Assembly: GCF_036964665.1 (NCBI RefSeq)
Contig: NZ_JBAMDA010000001.1
Location: 3,138,001-3,202,000 of the forward strand
Origin: Nitrobacter sp. NHB1
GTDB lineage: Bacteria; Pseudomonadota; Alphaproteobacteria; Rhizobiales; Xanthobacteraceae
DNA: 64,000 nucleotides
Reading direction: 5' to 3'
Both the position numbers and the translations under genes were made by a program. The stretch's first letter is position 1. Every line of letters begins with the position of its first letter. The notes under the pieces are model-generated. The model ran no database searches, had not been told where the DNA came from, and was given only the letters and a program-made list of their open reading frames with translations. This document shows positions 27,516 to 35,590 of the stretch, in pieces.

Positions 27516-28673
27516 TAGCATTACAGTCGTAATTTGTATTGCGCGCTTTAGCGAGTTCTGACTCGATGCATCACCATGATTCGACATCAATCATGGACGA
27601 CGGGCGTGTCGATCGAAATCGTATTCGTTTTCGCGCGAGCCGCTGCGCTATTCTGCGGATTTCCTGGACCGACCAACGGATGAGGTCTCGCGCGTTCGGA
27701 TTGCGCGCGATGTGTTTTTTTGGGACGGCGCGTTGGCTTTTCGGCGAATGGCGGCCATCATGGCGAAGGTCAACATGACAAACGACACGTGACGATGCCA
27801 GCCATGCCAGGATCGCGTTTCATTGTGATCGAGGCCGAACTCGTTCTTGGCGGTCTCAAAGCTGTCTTCGATCGCCCAGCGATGTCCTTCGACGGCGACC
27901 AGCTGCTTGATGGACGTTCCGGCGGGACACCAGGTGGTGAAGTAGGCGAGTTCGCCATCGACGATATGGCGTCGGATCAGCAGGCCGCGCGTCCACAAGC
28001 CGCTCCTCATTGAACTCACCGGCGTCGAGATCGGCGAGTTCGAGATACGCCCAGTCATGCAGCCGCGGCCCCTTGGTTCCGCTGCCTGCCGACAGGCGGC
28101 GCCAATCGGTCGGCTTCAGCGCTTTGGCGATCTTTTCCGCCGAACCGCCGATCAGCCGCTTCCGGCTCCAGGATCCGAACCAGTGGTTGGCGGCAACGCC
28201 GAGCACATAGCCTTTGCCAGCCTGGCGCAAATCCCGCTCCATGTCGCCGACGCCATAGACCGTATCGCCTGCAACCCAGACGAATGGGACGCGCGCCGCA
28301 ATGGCCCGCGCGATCATCTTGGCCGCGAGCCGCGGTTTCGTCGAAAATCCGACATCGCCTGGCGCATGCGCGGCTTTCAGGCGGCGCGGATCGTCCGTCT
28401 AGCTCTTCGGCAGATAGAGCGCGCGGTCCATGAAGGCATGACCGTGACGCGACACATAGGCCGCGAATACCCCGATCTGGCAATTCGTGATCTTTCCGGC
28501 CGAACCGGTGTATTGTCGCGCCACTCCGCAGGAGGCTTTGCCCTGCTTCAGAAAGCCGGTCTCGTCGACGACCAGCAACCTGGCTATGTCATCGCATGGT
28601 CGCTGTGGCGACGCGCTCACCAGGCCGTCGCTCAAAAAACCCACATCAAACAAAAATTACGACTGTAATGCTA
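27516..28673 (-). mobile_element. Degenerate IS701-family element
   Basis: The ends are inverted repeats: AGCATTACAGTCGTAATTTG at the left and its complement, with a slightly longer A-run, at the right, flanked by CTAG/CTAA as for the 4-bp targets of IS701. The element is about 1.16 kb, shorter than a full IS701 element because the 5' part of the transposase gene is deleted. Its right end abuts the left end of an IS5-type fragment. Confidence 0.78.
27648..28653 (-). pseudogene. IS701-family transposase remnant
   Basis: The sequence encodes [40 protein letters not shown] and GHRWAIEDSFETAKNEFGLD, the three acidic active-site regions of IS701 transposases. Three defects are visible. The N-terminal part is missing before about 28625. 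An in-frame TAG at 28399-28401 stands where the family has Trp after LPKS. A frameshift lies near 28010 between EFNEE and SGLWTRGLLIRRH. It cannot make a working enzyme. Confidence 0.85.
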
Positions 28674-28884
28674 AGGAAGCTCTGAACAACTTGGCGACTA
28701 TAGCACTCTTCGATCATTGATTCGGGGAGGCGCTCGGATGGGCCAGCTGAGTTTCGCGTCGCTCGATTATGCGGCCAAGAAGAAGCGCACGAAGCGAGAT
28801 GTGTTTTGGCTGAGATGGCAGGCGTGGTGCCTTGGGTCGCGCTCGAAGCTTTGATCGAGCCGCATTATCCCAAGGCGGGTCCGA
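28671..28884 (+). mobile_element. Left part of an IS5-type element
   Basis: This segment starts with CTAAGGAAGCTCTGAACAAC and is nearly identical for about 100 bp to the left end of the element at 30231. It encodes MGQLSFASLDYAAKKKRTKR and then, after a +1 shift near 28810, AEMAGVVPWVALEALIEPHY, the start of an IS5 transposase. It stops at about 28884, where it truncates the secreted protein gene on the other strand. Confidence 0.8.
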
Positions 28885-29412
28885 GTGTCGGTCGAGGTGT
28901 AGATGTCACCGCCGCTGACGGCCGCCGCAAGCTTGCTGCCGTCGCTCGATGAGGCGATGCTGGTCCAACTCCGTGAGCCTGCAGCCGTTTGGTCGGTCCA
29001 GGTATAGCTGCCGGTGCAGGCACTGGCGCATGCCGTGGTCGCCCAGGGCAGCCAATTGGTGCCGTTGCACGTCGCATAGTATGGCGCCCCGCCACTGAAA
29101 TACTCACGCCCTCCCGCGCGGCCTGCCACGCAGGTGCCGCTGGGCGTGCCGCAGCTTGGATTGACCCACACCGATCTGTTGCAGAAATACTGCTCATTGC
29201 CAAAGCGATCGACTTGGCCGCCGCGGCCGGTGCAAGTGGTGTCGCTGACGACGCCGGTGATGCTGACGTAACCGGCCGCCGTGCAAAGTCGGATGGTGCT
29301 GCCGTTCCAGTGAAGGCCGCCCGGGCACCGCATTCGGGCTAATACAGGGGCCAACGGCAGCCCAGGCTGGCAGCGCTGACAAAACCAGCAACGCGAGCAG
29401 CGCGCGCATCAT
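28885..29412 (-). pseudogene. Truncated secreted repeat-type protein
   Basis: The gene starts MMRALLALLVLSALPAWAAV, a clear signal peptide. One extra base near 29332 (between CISPNA and CPGGLHWNGS) shifts the frame. The rest encodes a Cys-rich region (FCNRSVWVNPSCGTPSGTC) and then WTSIASSSDGSKLAAAVSGG, which looks like a BNR/beta-propeller repeat. The 3' end is cut off by the IS5 fragment, so both a frameshift and a truncation are present. Its start overlaps the stop of a small secreted-peptide gene upstream (TGATG). Confidence 0.6.
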
Positions 29413-29519
29413 CAGTTATTGGTGCCGGGCGGATAGGTCTTCGAGTCATGCGGCGGAAAATCCGCAGCGCTCGCGCAGACAAGCGTTGCAAAAATAAAGA
29501 ATAATGAGCGCACCTTCAT
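29412..29519 (-). CDS. Small secreted peptide, 35 aa
   Basis: This short ORF encodes a signal peptide MKVRSLFFIFATLVCASA followed by a short Pro-rich mature part with DFPPHDSKTYPPGTNN. Its stop overlaps the ATG of the next gene. It looks like a short exported peptide co-translated with the secreted repeat protein. No function is known. Confidence 0.55.
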   Translation of the reverse strand: MKVRSLFFIFATLVCASAADFPPHDSKTYPPGTNN

Positions 29520-29806
29520 GCGTCGAAGGTGCGCGCGGGCTATGTTGTCCGCAACGCTGCTGCCTGAACGATGGGCACTAAATTCTGAAAGGCTTTAAGG
29601 GGTAACTGCTCAATGTAGCACGGAGCCATCAAGCCAGGCTACGAACACGCGCTCGCCCGCAAGGCCTTAGGCGGCGGTCGGCCGGATTGATACGGTGTTG
29701 GCGGCGATGAGTTGTCACAGGTGTGTGCTGGCGGCTGCTCCGTGGCCTACTTTGTCACCGCCGTACACATCCTGAGCTGATTTCTAAACAAATATGCCGG
29801 CTGCGA
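29520..29806. other. Gap without a recognised gene
   Basis: About 290 bp. Near 29790-29843 a unit of about 26 bp (AATATGCCGNCTGCGATNATCCC) is tandemly duplicated; the second copy spans the 3' end of the next gene on the minus strand. Otherwise nothing is recognised. Confidence 0.45.
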
Positions 29807-29950
29807 TTATCCCACGAATATGCCGACTGCGATCATCCCAACGACAATGAGACCAAGACCTCCGATCAGCATCGGCACCAAAGTGTCAGCAGGATCGAAC
29901 GATGGTACATCGACATGGAACTGATTGTATCTGTTAGCTCTGTTCATCAT
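29807..29950 (-). CDS. Small membrane protein, 47 aa
   Basis: The chosen start ATG 29950 follows AAAGGAGAGGT, a strong ribosome site (the frame is open to 30031). The product begins MMNRANRYNQFHVDVPSFDP and ends with a single membrane helix, LVPMLIGGLGLIVVGMIAVG. Its short tail-anchored form suggests an inner-membrane micro-protein. The last codons are part of a 26-bp tandem duplication that extends past the stop. Confidence 0.6.
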   Translation of the reverse strand: MMNRANRYNQFHVDVPSFDPADTLVPMLIGGLGLIVVGMIAVGIFVG

Positions 29951-30145
29951 ACCTCTCCTTTGTGAAAGACCGCTCCTTGCGGTTGCCAAGACATTGTGTT
30001 CACGGCTGAACCATTCGACTCTTTCTGGCATTGCTGCTCCTTCAGTCGCGGATCACGATCGGCGAGGCAGGATCGCGACCTATCCTGCCTAAGCCTTGCT
30101 GCGGCTAGCCGAGACACCGACGCCGCACGTTCGGGGGTTGCTCTT

Positions 30146-30170
30146 AAAGATGCATTTATAATGTATCTTT
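30146..30170. promoter_or_regulatory. Inverted repeat, possible operator
   Basis: AAAGATGCATT and AATGTATCTTT form 11-bp arms around TAT with one mismatch. The AT-rich dyad stands out from the GC-rich surroundings and lies about 60 bp before the IS5 element and 200 bp upstream of the small membrane gene. No regulator can be named. Confidence 0.35.
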
Positions 30171-30230
30171 ATCCGCGTCGACCGCAACCGAAACCCCAGC
30201 GATGCGGTGACAACTTCCTGTGACTGAGTG

Positions 30231-30728
30231 CTAAGGAAGCTCTGAACAACTTGGCGACTATGGCACTCTTCGATCATTGATTCGGGGAGGCGCTCGGATG
30301 GGCCAGCTGAGTTTCGCGTCGCTCGATTATGCCAACGACCGCGAACAACGACAGGCGGAAGCAGCGGGCGTTCTGTGGGCCGTGAAGGCGAAAGCGAAGC
30401 CCGGACGCCCCCTGTCTATATCGCAACGCCGGCGCAATCGCCGCTTCGGAAAAATCCGTGCCAAGGTCGAGCACGTGTTCCGGGTGATGAAATGCCAGTT
30501 CGGCTATCGCAAGGTTCGCTATCGCGGCATCGCCAAAAACGGCGCACAGGTCTTCGGGTTGCTCGCGCTCGCAAACCTATTCCTTGCCCGCAGGACACTT
30601 GCGTCCGCTTGACAAAGTCGCCGGGCGAATGCCACCCGCGGCAGGTGCAAACAAAGAACCCTTCACCGCCAACGCAAACCTGTTGCGACTGCTTCAGAAA
30701 AAGTCACGTTGCTCAGAGGTTCCCTAAG
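30231..30728 (+). mobile_element. Internally deleted IS5-type element with both ends
   Basis: The left end CTAAGGAAGCTCTGAACAAC is matched inversely by the right end GTTGCTCAGAGGTTCCCTAAG. The ORF 30298-30612 (104 codons from ATG 30298) joins the first 12 residues of an IS5 transposase (MGQLSFASLDYA) in frame to the C-terminal part (GKIRAKVEHVFRVMKCQFGY with the final Glu). The DDE core between is lost, so it is a non-autonomous, about 500-bp derivative that could be moved in trans. Confidence 0.8.
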
Positions 30729-30776
30729 TGGCCGTTTCGAAAAGGGTTGAGTGGCTGAAGTCCGAGTGATTCCAAG

Positions 30777-31052
30777 GTGATTGCTGATTCCCACTTTGGA
30801 GCCTTCATGTGGACCCCTGCCACTCGCGAGAAGTATAGCTGCCACACATTGCGCTACCAGAGCGATGTTACCGATCAGGAATGGCTGGTGATCGAGCCGC
30901 TTTTTCCAAAGCCGAAGACCAGAGGACGGCGATGGCGCTGGCCGTTGCGCGAGATCGTCAACGCGATTTTCTATGTCATGCGGTCGGGCTGCACCTGGCG
31001 ACTGCTTCCTGCGGACTTTCCGCCCTGGAGCACGGTCTATCGCTGGTTCCCC
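30777..31052 (+). pseudogene. IS5-family (IS427-like) OrfA fragment
   Basis: The fragment encodes SDVTDQEWLVIEPLFPKPKT, REIVNAIFYVMRSGCTWRLL and FPPWSTVYRWF, the N-terminal domain of IS5/IS427 transposases. Similarity ends at about 31050 and the rest of the element is absent. It directly precedes the small lipoprotein gene, whose ribosome site lies at the junction. Confidence 0.8.
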
Positions 31053-31077
31053 ACGGCGAGCCGGAGAGGATGGATTG

Positions 31078-31278
31078 ATGATCCCCCTCCGTGCCATCCT
31101 GATCCCGCTGGCCGCGGCGGCGCTGATCGTCCTGGCCGGCTGCGGTCCATCCGACCCGACCGAGTCCGACATGGCGGGATGCGCGGTGCGCGGTGGCGGT
31201 CCACCGATCTCAAGTCGTGAGGTCGCTGACTGTGCGGTTGATCGCGCGGAGATAGAGCGGGGGCGCGAGCGCAAGTAA
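31078..31278 (+). CDS. Small lipoprotein (copy 1)
   Basis: This 66-aa protein has a signal sequence and lipobox LIVLAGC, so it should be a lipid-anchored envelope protein after cleavage before Cys. The mature part contains GPSDPTESDMAGCAVRGGGP and SSREVADCAVDRAEIERGRE, with three further cysteines at most. GGAGAGGA lies 8 bp upstream of ATG. It is closely related to the gene at 37888-38076. Function is unknown. The start region abuts an IS5 fragment, so the promoter may have been replaced. Confidence 0.65.
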   Translation: MIPLRAILIPLAAAALIVLAGCGPSDPTESDMAGCAVRGGGPPISSREVADCAVDRAEIERGRERK

Positions 31279-31310
31279 TCCGTGCCGGACGGAATCCGGT
31301 AATCCTCCGC

Positions 31311-31334
31311 GAGCTTGCTTAGAAGCTCATTTTT
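31311..31334. terminator. Terminator between convergent genes
   Basis: GAGCTT pairs with AAGCTC across GCTTAG and is followed by ATTTTT on the + strand. It serves the lipoprotein gene and overlaps the stop of the convergent membrane gene. Confidence 0.6.
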
Positions 31335-31515
31335 GCGGTTGAGGCTGTGTTACGGCGTTCGGCGCATTATCGACTGACTTCGGATGCGTGCCGCGCCCAG
31401 TGTAGAAAACGGAAAAACTGAGCAGCAGCACGAGGATTGCGCCGCCGATGGCCCAGCCGATGTAAACGCGAGTTATACTGGCCATTTTTCTGGTAACTAC
31501 CATGCTATGCTCCAT
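31327..31515 (-). CDS. Small membrane protein, 62 aa
   Basis: The product has one membrane helix, VYIGWAIGGAILVLLLSFSV, near the N-terminus and a Pro/Gln-rich tail outside. ATG 31515 (MEHSMVVTRK) is chosen; MASIT ten residues later is an alternative, and the frame is open to 31548. No family is recognised. Confidence 0.5.
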   Translation of the reverse strand: MEHSMVVTRKMASITRVYIGWAIGGAILVLLLSFSVFYTGRGTHPKSVDNAPNAVTQPQPQK

Positions 31516-31629
31516 TCCTGTTCCATGACGCGTTCGGCCTTGTGCCAAGATTCGATATTCTCCGGTCTAGGCCATGCTCCGCCACAAAGCCAATGCGGCG
31601 CTGGTTGATGATTTTGGAGAGGGGTGATG

Positions 31630-31839
31630 TCATAGCAGCGGCCTCAGAAATCCGAAGTGGGTTTCGCTGCCGAAGCTCGACGTCGACATTTCGGTGTGAC
31701 GGCGCGTCCTCTTCCCGGGGTTCAACACTGTCATCTTGCACCACGGCATCGCGTCCGGATCGACGGGTACAATCACCTCGTCCACACGCATGCGCCGCCC
31801 ATCACGCGCGATCCACTCTGAGCCAATATCAGGTATCAT
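31630..31839 (-). CDS. Small soluble protein, 69 aa
   Basis: This ORF encodes MIPDIGSEWIARDGRRMRVD and VIVPVDPDAMPWCKMTVLNP, a strand-rich pattern like small conserved proteins common in Bradyrhizobium, ending with a short C-terminal extension. GGAGAG precedes the ATG. Function is unknown. Confidence 0.55.
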   Translation of the reverse strand: MIPDIGSEWIARDGRRMRVDEVIVPVDPDAMPWCKMTVLNPGKRTRRHTEMSTSSFGSETHFGFLRPLL

Positions 31840-31975
31840 CCTCTCTCCATCCTAGTCCGAACCGGAGGCGGTGTCAGGGGCGTTAGTGGCGCGGGAACCG
31901 ATACGCCGGCCGGTCCATTGACTCACTCACGGGGTAAGCCAGTCGCCGCGCGATCTGCAATCGAAGGATCAGTCC

Positions 31976-32164
31976 ATGACATCAGATTTGAAGTACGGCC
32001 CCGGAGGACAACTCGACGACGGCAAACCGCGCTTGTCCGAGGATGATATTCAACGGAATCAGTTCGGGCCTCGCGGAGTCCTGGGGAAACCGGATCCCGC
32101 CAAAATGACGCCTCAGCGCGAGAAAAAGACGCCCAAGAATGTTGATCCCGGACATACCGCGTAG
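31976..32164 (+). CDS. Small hydrophilic protein, 62 aa
   Basis: This ORF encodes a charged protein without membrane segments (DLKYGPGGQLDDGKPRLSED, RGVLGKPDPAKMTPQREKKT), likely unstructured. GAAGGATC lies before the ATG as a possible ribosome site. No family is known. Confidence 0.5.
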   Translation: MTSDLKYGPGGQLDDGKPRLSEDDIQRNQFGPRGVLGKPDPAKMTPQREKKTPKNVDPGHTA

Positions 32165-32790
32165 GGAGCGTCGGCCGTGTTCGTAATGGCAACAAAGGCC
32201 GCATAAAAATCGCCACCGGAGCTGAATAAGTCCGGGAGACCTTCAGGCAGCCTCAGGACGAAGCCCGGCAAACGGCCAAGGCATTCCTCGATCGTTGGCC
32301 GGCCGCGACATGTCAGAGGTCGAATCCTAGCGGGATCTGCCCAGCGGCGAGATCGAGTTCACGATGAAGCGGCTAAAGACCGCCGATTGACCTTGGCGTC
32401 CCCCTAGTCCCCCTTAGCATCGCGGCTCTTTGCCTCCTCTTGGGCGGCCCAATAACCCGCCTCAAGCGGTAACTTATCGAAGTCTGTGTTTCGGCGCGGG
32501 GTCTCGACCATGATCGGCAAGGGGGTCCCATCATTCCAACTCAACGAAATCAATGGGCTGAAGGGGTCTCCATGATGCCGATGGGGGTCATTTTTCGATC
32601 AGCATTCACACATGGCCGCAGAATAACGTAAGCGTCGCGCGCGGGGTAGGGGTTAGCGTCTCGCCAGCCTAACGCCAGGGCCGCCGTCGATCGATTGGCC
32701 ATCCGCCAGGAAGATGATGCCAGCGGTTTCGAGGGCGGCGCGTGGATAAGCGAGCAAGTCGTGTTGCTGCATCATGACCCCGTTGGGTGG
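32165..32790. other. Gap without an intact gene
   Basis: About 630 bp of broken sequence. On the minus strand near 32655-32745 a reading frame gives ETAGIIFLADGQSIDGGPGV, which could be the tail of a lost gene of unknown type. Frames are otherwise interrupted and no start or RNA structure stands out. Confidence 0.4.
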
Positions 32791-33201
32791 TCACGCTAGA
32801 TCCATTGCAAAGCGTTTGAGATCGGCGAGCGAGCAATATGTCAGCGCACCCTCATGAGTGGCGCGCAAGACCACTCGTGGCGCTTGGTTTGCTTTGAATG
32901 CTTCCTGCCAGCGGGGTGCACATAAGCACCACCGGTCACCGGGTTTCAGGCCTGGGAAACCGAACTCCGGCAATGGTGTCGAGAGATCGTTGCCGCGCGA
33001 TTTAGAAAAACTGAGAAACCCGGCAGTCATCACGACGCAGACCGTGTGACTGCCTATGTCCTCTGTCCCAGTGTCGCAGCAGCCGTCCCGATAAAACCCC
33101 GTAATCGGTTTGATCGAACAGAGTTGAAGTGGCTCGCCGAGCACATTCCGACCTGTACGGCGCGGAGGGCCGCCCCCACTATCCCGATCGTCCCTTAGCA
33201 T
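32791..33201 (-). CDS. DUF2237 protein
   Basis: This 136-aa protein is of the DUF2237 family. The motifs NVLGEPLQLC, TGFYRDGCCDTGTEDIGSHT, FLSFSKSRGNDLSTP and GLKPGDRWCLCAPRWQEAF are all typical. The function is unknown; the conserved cysteines suggest metal or redox chemistry. The likely start is ATG 33201, but the first 15 residues are not conserved in type and a later start is possible. Confidence 0.85.
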   Translation of the reverse strand: MLRDDRDSGGGPPRRTGRNVLGEPLQLCSIKPITGFYRDGCCDTGTEDIGSHTVCVVMTAGFLSFSKSRGNDLSTPLPEFGFPGLKPGDRWCLCAPRWQEAFKANQAPRVVLRATHEGALTYCSLADLKRFAMDLA

Positions 33202-33261
33202 TGCCGCACCTTGCCTTCACCCCTGCATCTGGCACCGATCAAAAGCGGCGTCGATGGCAGC

Positions 33262-33609
33262 CTAAGACTTAAGCGTATCGAACGCAGAAATGATATCTGC
33301 GTACGGGGTCGCGTTCGAGAACGAATACAGGACCGCGCCATCTGTGCTGTCCTTGCGAAGCTCGACGGTTCGTGCGGTGTGATTGTAAGAAAACGCGTAT
33401 CGGATTCCGTTGAATTTCACCCAAAGGACGTTTTTCGTGTCGCCCTCTGAACCCATCGGCTCAATAGGATCGGCATCTTTTTTCCAGACGATCGCGCCCG
33501 TAAGAGCCAAAATCACACCATCCACGTTTCCCGGATGATGTTTCACCCGACCCATTGCAGCTTCAAGGTAACTCTTTAACGCGTCGACGTCATTTACCTG
33601 AATCGCCAT
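33262..33609 (-). CDS. Unknown protein, 115 aa
   Basis: This intact ORF (MAIQVNDVDALKSYLEAAMG start) has a probable helix followed by beta-rich segments (VILALTGAIVWKKD, VLWVKFNGIRYAFSYN). AGAGAG precedes the ATG. No family is recognised. It lies 60 bp from the DUF2237 gene in the same direction and may share its transcript. Confidence 0.55.
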   Translation of the reverse strand: MAIQVNDVDALKSYLEAAMGRVKHHPGNVDGVILALTGAIVWKKDADPIEPMGSEGDTKNVLWVKFNGIRYAFSYNHTARTVELRKDSTDGAVLYSFSNATPYADIISAFDTLKS

Positions 33610-33919
33610 GTTCCGCTCTCTTTTGGAGAAGGATATTTGTCACACTGTTCGCAAGGTGATGCAAGCGGGCGCCACGCGGCGGCCTTATGCATTTTCGACC
33701 GAAGGAACCGGCGTCTGTCAATGGCGGTCGGAATCCGGGCCACTGCGGCGGCGTAAAACCAGGCCAGTTCGGGTGCGGCGGAGGCCGCTCGCGAAACGCG
33801 CTTTTCGATAGCGCCGTAGCGAGCGAGCGGTCGGTGGGATTTGGTCGGCTGGTTGCGGCTTAGACGATTGCCGGATCGACTGCAGGGGCATCGACTTGAT
33901 TGTCTGTTTCGGCGATGGC
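33610..33919. other. Gap without a recognised gene
   Basis: About 310 bp. Both strands have open frames of high-GC type but none shows family features; it borders an IS21 relic. Confidence 0.4.
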
Positions 33920-34076
33920 CTAGTTTTGCCCCGCCGCGTTGGTCGAGGTGGCTGCTCGGCGGCGGCCGGCGGATTGCTTGAGGCGGTAGCTGTCGCCGTT
34001 CATGTTCAGGATATGAGGGTGGTGGGTCAGCCGGTCGAGCGGCGCACCGGTGAGCCGCTCGGAACCGAACAACAGA
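33920..34076 (-). pseudogene. istB: 3' fragment of IS21-family istB
   Basis: The minus strand reads LLFGSERLTGAPLDRLTHHP, then LNMNGDSYRLKQSAGRR and STNAAGQN-stop. This is the typical C-terminus of the IS21 helper ATPase IstB. Only the last 50 residues remain. The 5' side is replaced at about 34077 by an integrase fragment. Confidence 0.85.
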
Positions 34077-34134
34077 GGCTGCCGCCATTCTCGACGGAGT
34101 GGTGTCTCATTTAACGGTCGTAAACCCGCGCCAC

Positions 34135-34564
34135 GGCCTTGCGGGTCAGCGTCTCGAGCTCATGACACCGCGCTCGGGACATGGTCCGGCCTTCGTCGTT
34201 GTTCGATTAACCGACGCGGCCTTGAAGGCGCTAGAGGTGGTCCGCGAGCGCACCGGAGGCGAAGGTCTAATCTTCCCCGGCAGGCGACGCGGCAAGCCGA
34301 TTAGCGACGTGTCGCTCGCGAAGGCGATTGCGCGCCACACTTAAAGAGCAGGCGACGACGCACGGCTTCCGTTCGACGTTCCGCGATTGGGCTGGCGACA
34401 TGACGAACTTCCCGCGCGAGGTGTGCGAGCAAGCATTGGCCCATGCTGTGGCGGACGAAACGGAAGCGGCTTATAGGCGTTCGGATGCGTTGGTGAAGCG
34501 GCGGCGGTTAATGGATGAATGGGCAACGTACTGTGCCGGTGGCCGGAGTGTTCGGCACGGCTGA
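34135..34564 (+). pseudogene. C-terminal fragment of a tyrosine integrase (P4 type)
   Basis: Two frames give RLTDAALKALEVVRERTGGE, then LIFPGRRRGKPISDVSLAKA, and after a shift near 34340 ATTHGFRSTFRDWAGDMTNF and EAAYRRSDALVKRRRLMDEW. These are the HxxR box and active Tyr region of prophage/island integrases. The N-terminal two thirds are missing and there is a frameshift. Integrases of this type use tRNA genes, so this may be the remains of the enzyme that once acted at the tRNA-Val. Confidence 0.8.
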
Positions 34565-34576
34565 CGTCTGAAGCCG

Positions 34577-34831
34577 TTAAGGCATTTCGCGCCTTGAGGC
34601 TGATGCCACGCCGCTATATATCGCCGCGTGGACCGCCGCGTCTTTTGCGGCTCTAATTTCGCGTGCGACTTTGAGCGCCCGGCGCAGAAACGGGTCTTCT
34701 GTCTCTTTGGTCAGAGTAATCAGCTTGTTGCAGTTGAGGCAATTAACCTGTGCTCCATCGCGGACGCGACTGGCATTCTCCCAGAAAATATGAGTGCAGG
34801 CCGGGCAGCGGATTTTCACCTTGTCATCCAT
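34577..34831 (-). CDS. Zinc-ribbon protein, 84 aa
   Basis: The protein starts MDDKVKIRCPACTHIFWENA and has a second pair in VNCLNCNKLITLT, forming a CxxC...CxxC zinc ribbon of about 30 residues. A charged helical tail follows (RRALKVAREIRAAKDAAVHA). The first half resembles MJ0042/DUF-type ribbons fused to regulatory proteins. It is probably cytoplasmic. AAGGGATATTGCC precedes the start. Confidence 0.6.
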   Translation of the reverse strand: MDDKVKIRCPACTHIFWENASRVRDGAQVNCLNCNKLITLTKETEDPFLRRALKVAREIRAAKDAAVHAAIYSGVASASRREMP

Positions 34832-34990
34832 GGCAATATCCCTTGTGAGAAAGGGTAGTGTTGCGCAACGGGATTACAAAATTCTGAAAAGGATCGATAG
34901 CAATGCATGTTCCCCGTCAGCCCCCTGAGACAAATTGAGGGGCTTTCCGAAGGGAGGATTTCTGGTTCATCGTAGCCGCAGGGAGCGAAG

Positions 34991-35330
34991 ATGAGACAGA
35001 AATCCGGACCGGGTAAAGCGCCCGCAGAACAAGTGCTAAAGGACATCCGGCGCCAGACGCGTCGGCAGTATTCGGCGGAGGAGAAGATCCGCATCGTGCT
35101 GGAAGGACTGCGCGGTGAGGAGAACATCTCCGAGCTGTGCCGCCGGGAAGGCATCGCCGCCTCGATGTATGGCTGGTCCAAGGAGTTCCTGGAGGCTGGC
35201 AAACGCCGGCTGGCGGGCGACACTGCGCGAGCCGCAACGCCTGGCGAGGTGAAGGATCTTCGCCGTGAGGCCACCGCTTTGAAAGAGGTCGTTGCCGATC
35301 TCACCCTGGAGAACCGTCTGCTTAAAAAAA
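34991..35330 (+). pseudogene. IS3-family OrfA, interrupted by an IS110-type element
   Basis: The OrfA encodes RQYSAEEKIRIVLEGLRGEE, ISELCRREGIAASMYGWSKE and the leucine-zipper end ADLTLENRLLKK, with a normal helix-turn-helix. At about 35330 it breaks off. The missing end (KSMSGDGEDQA-stop) is found at 36691-36722, on the other side of the IS110-type element, and overlaps the OrfB start as usual. So one insertion event split this gene. Confidence 0.88.
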
Positions 35331-35345
35331 CGTATGGCTCGCCCC

Positions 35346-35590
35346 GTCTGCAAGTGTTTTGTTAATTTGGCTGATCAATCTGCACCAACGTATCCGGTCT
35401 CAGGAACGTATCCTGGCCAAGATGGAGCTCCGCGCATTCCGATCCTCATAAGCATGACGGCGATTATCGCCATTTTTTTAATCAGGTTTTCGAAATGCCG
35501 TTCGACTGTCGGCCATCTTCACACTACCACCCACAGACATTCGAAGGTCTTGGACGTCTTATATGTTGAACAGTCCTCGACCGGTTGTGA
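35346..35590 (-). ncRNA. Candidate IS110/IS1111 guide (bridge or seek) RNA region
   Basis: The 245 bp between the transposase stop and the element end contain no gene. In IS1111-type elements this downstream non-coding end encodes the RNA that pairs with target and donor DNA and directs the DEDD transposase. The position, size and orientation fit; the RNA loops were not folded here, so exact limits are unknown. Confidence 0.45.
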
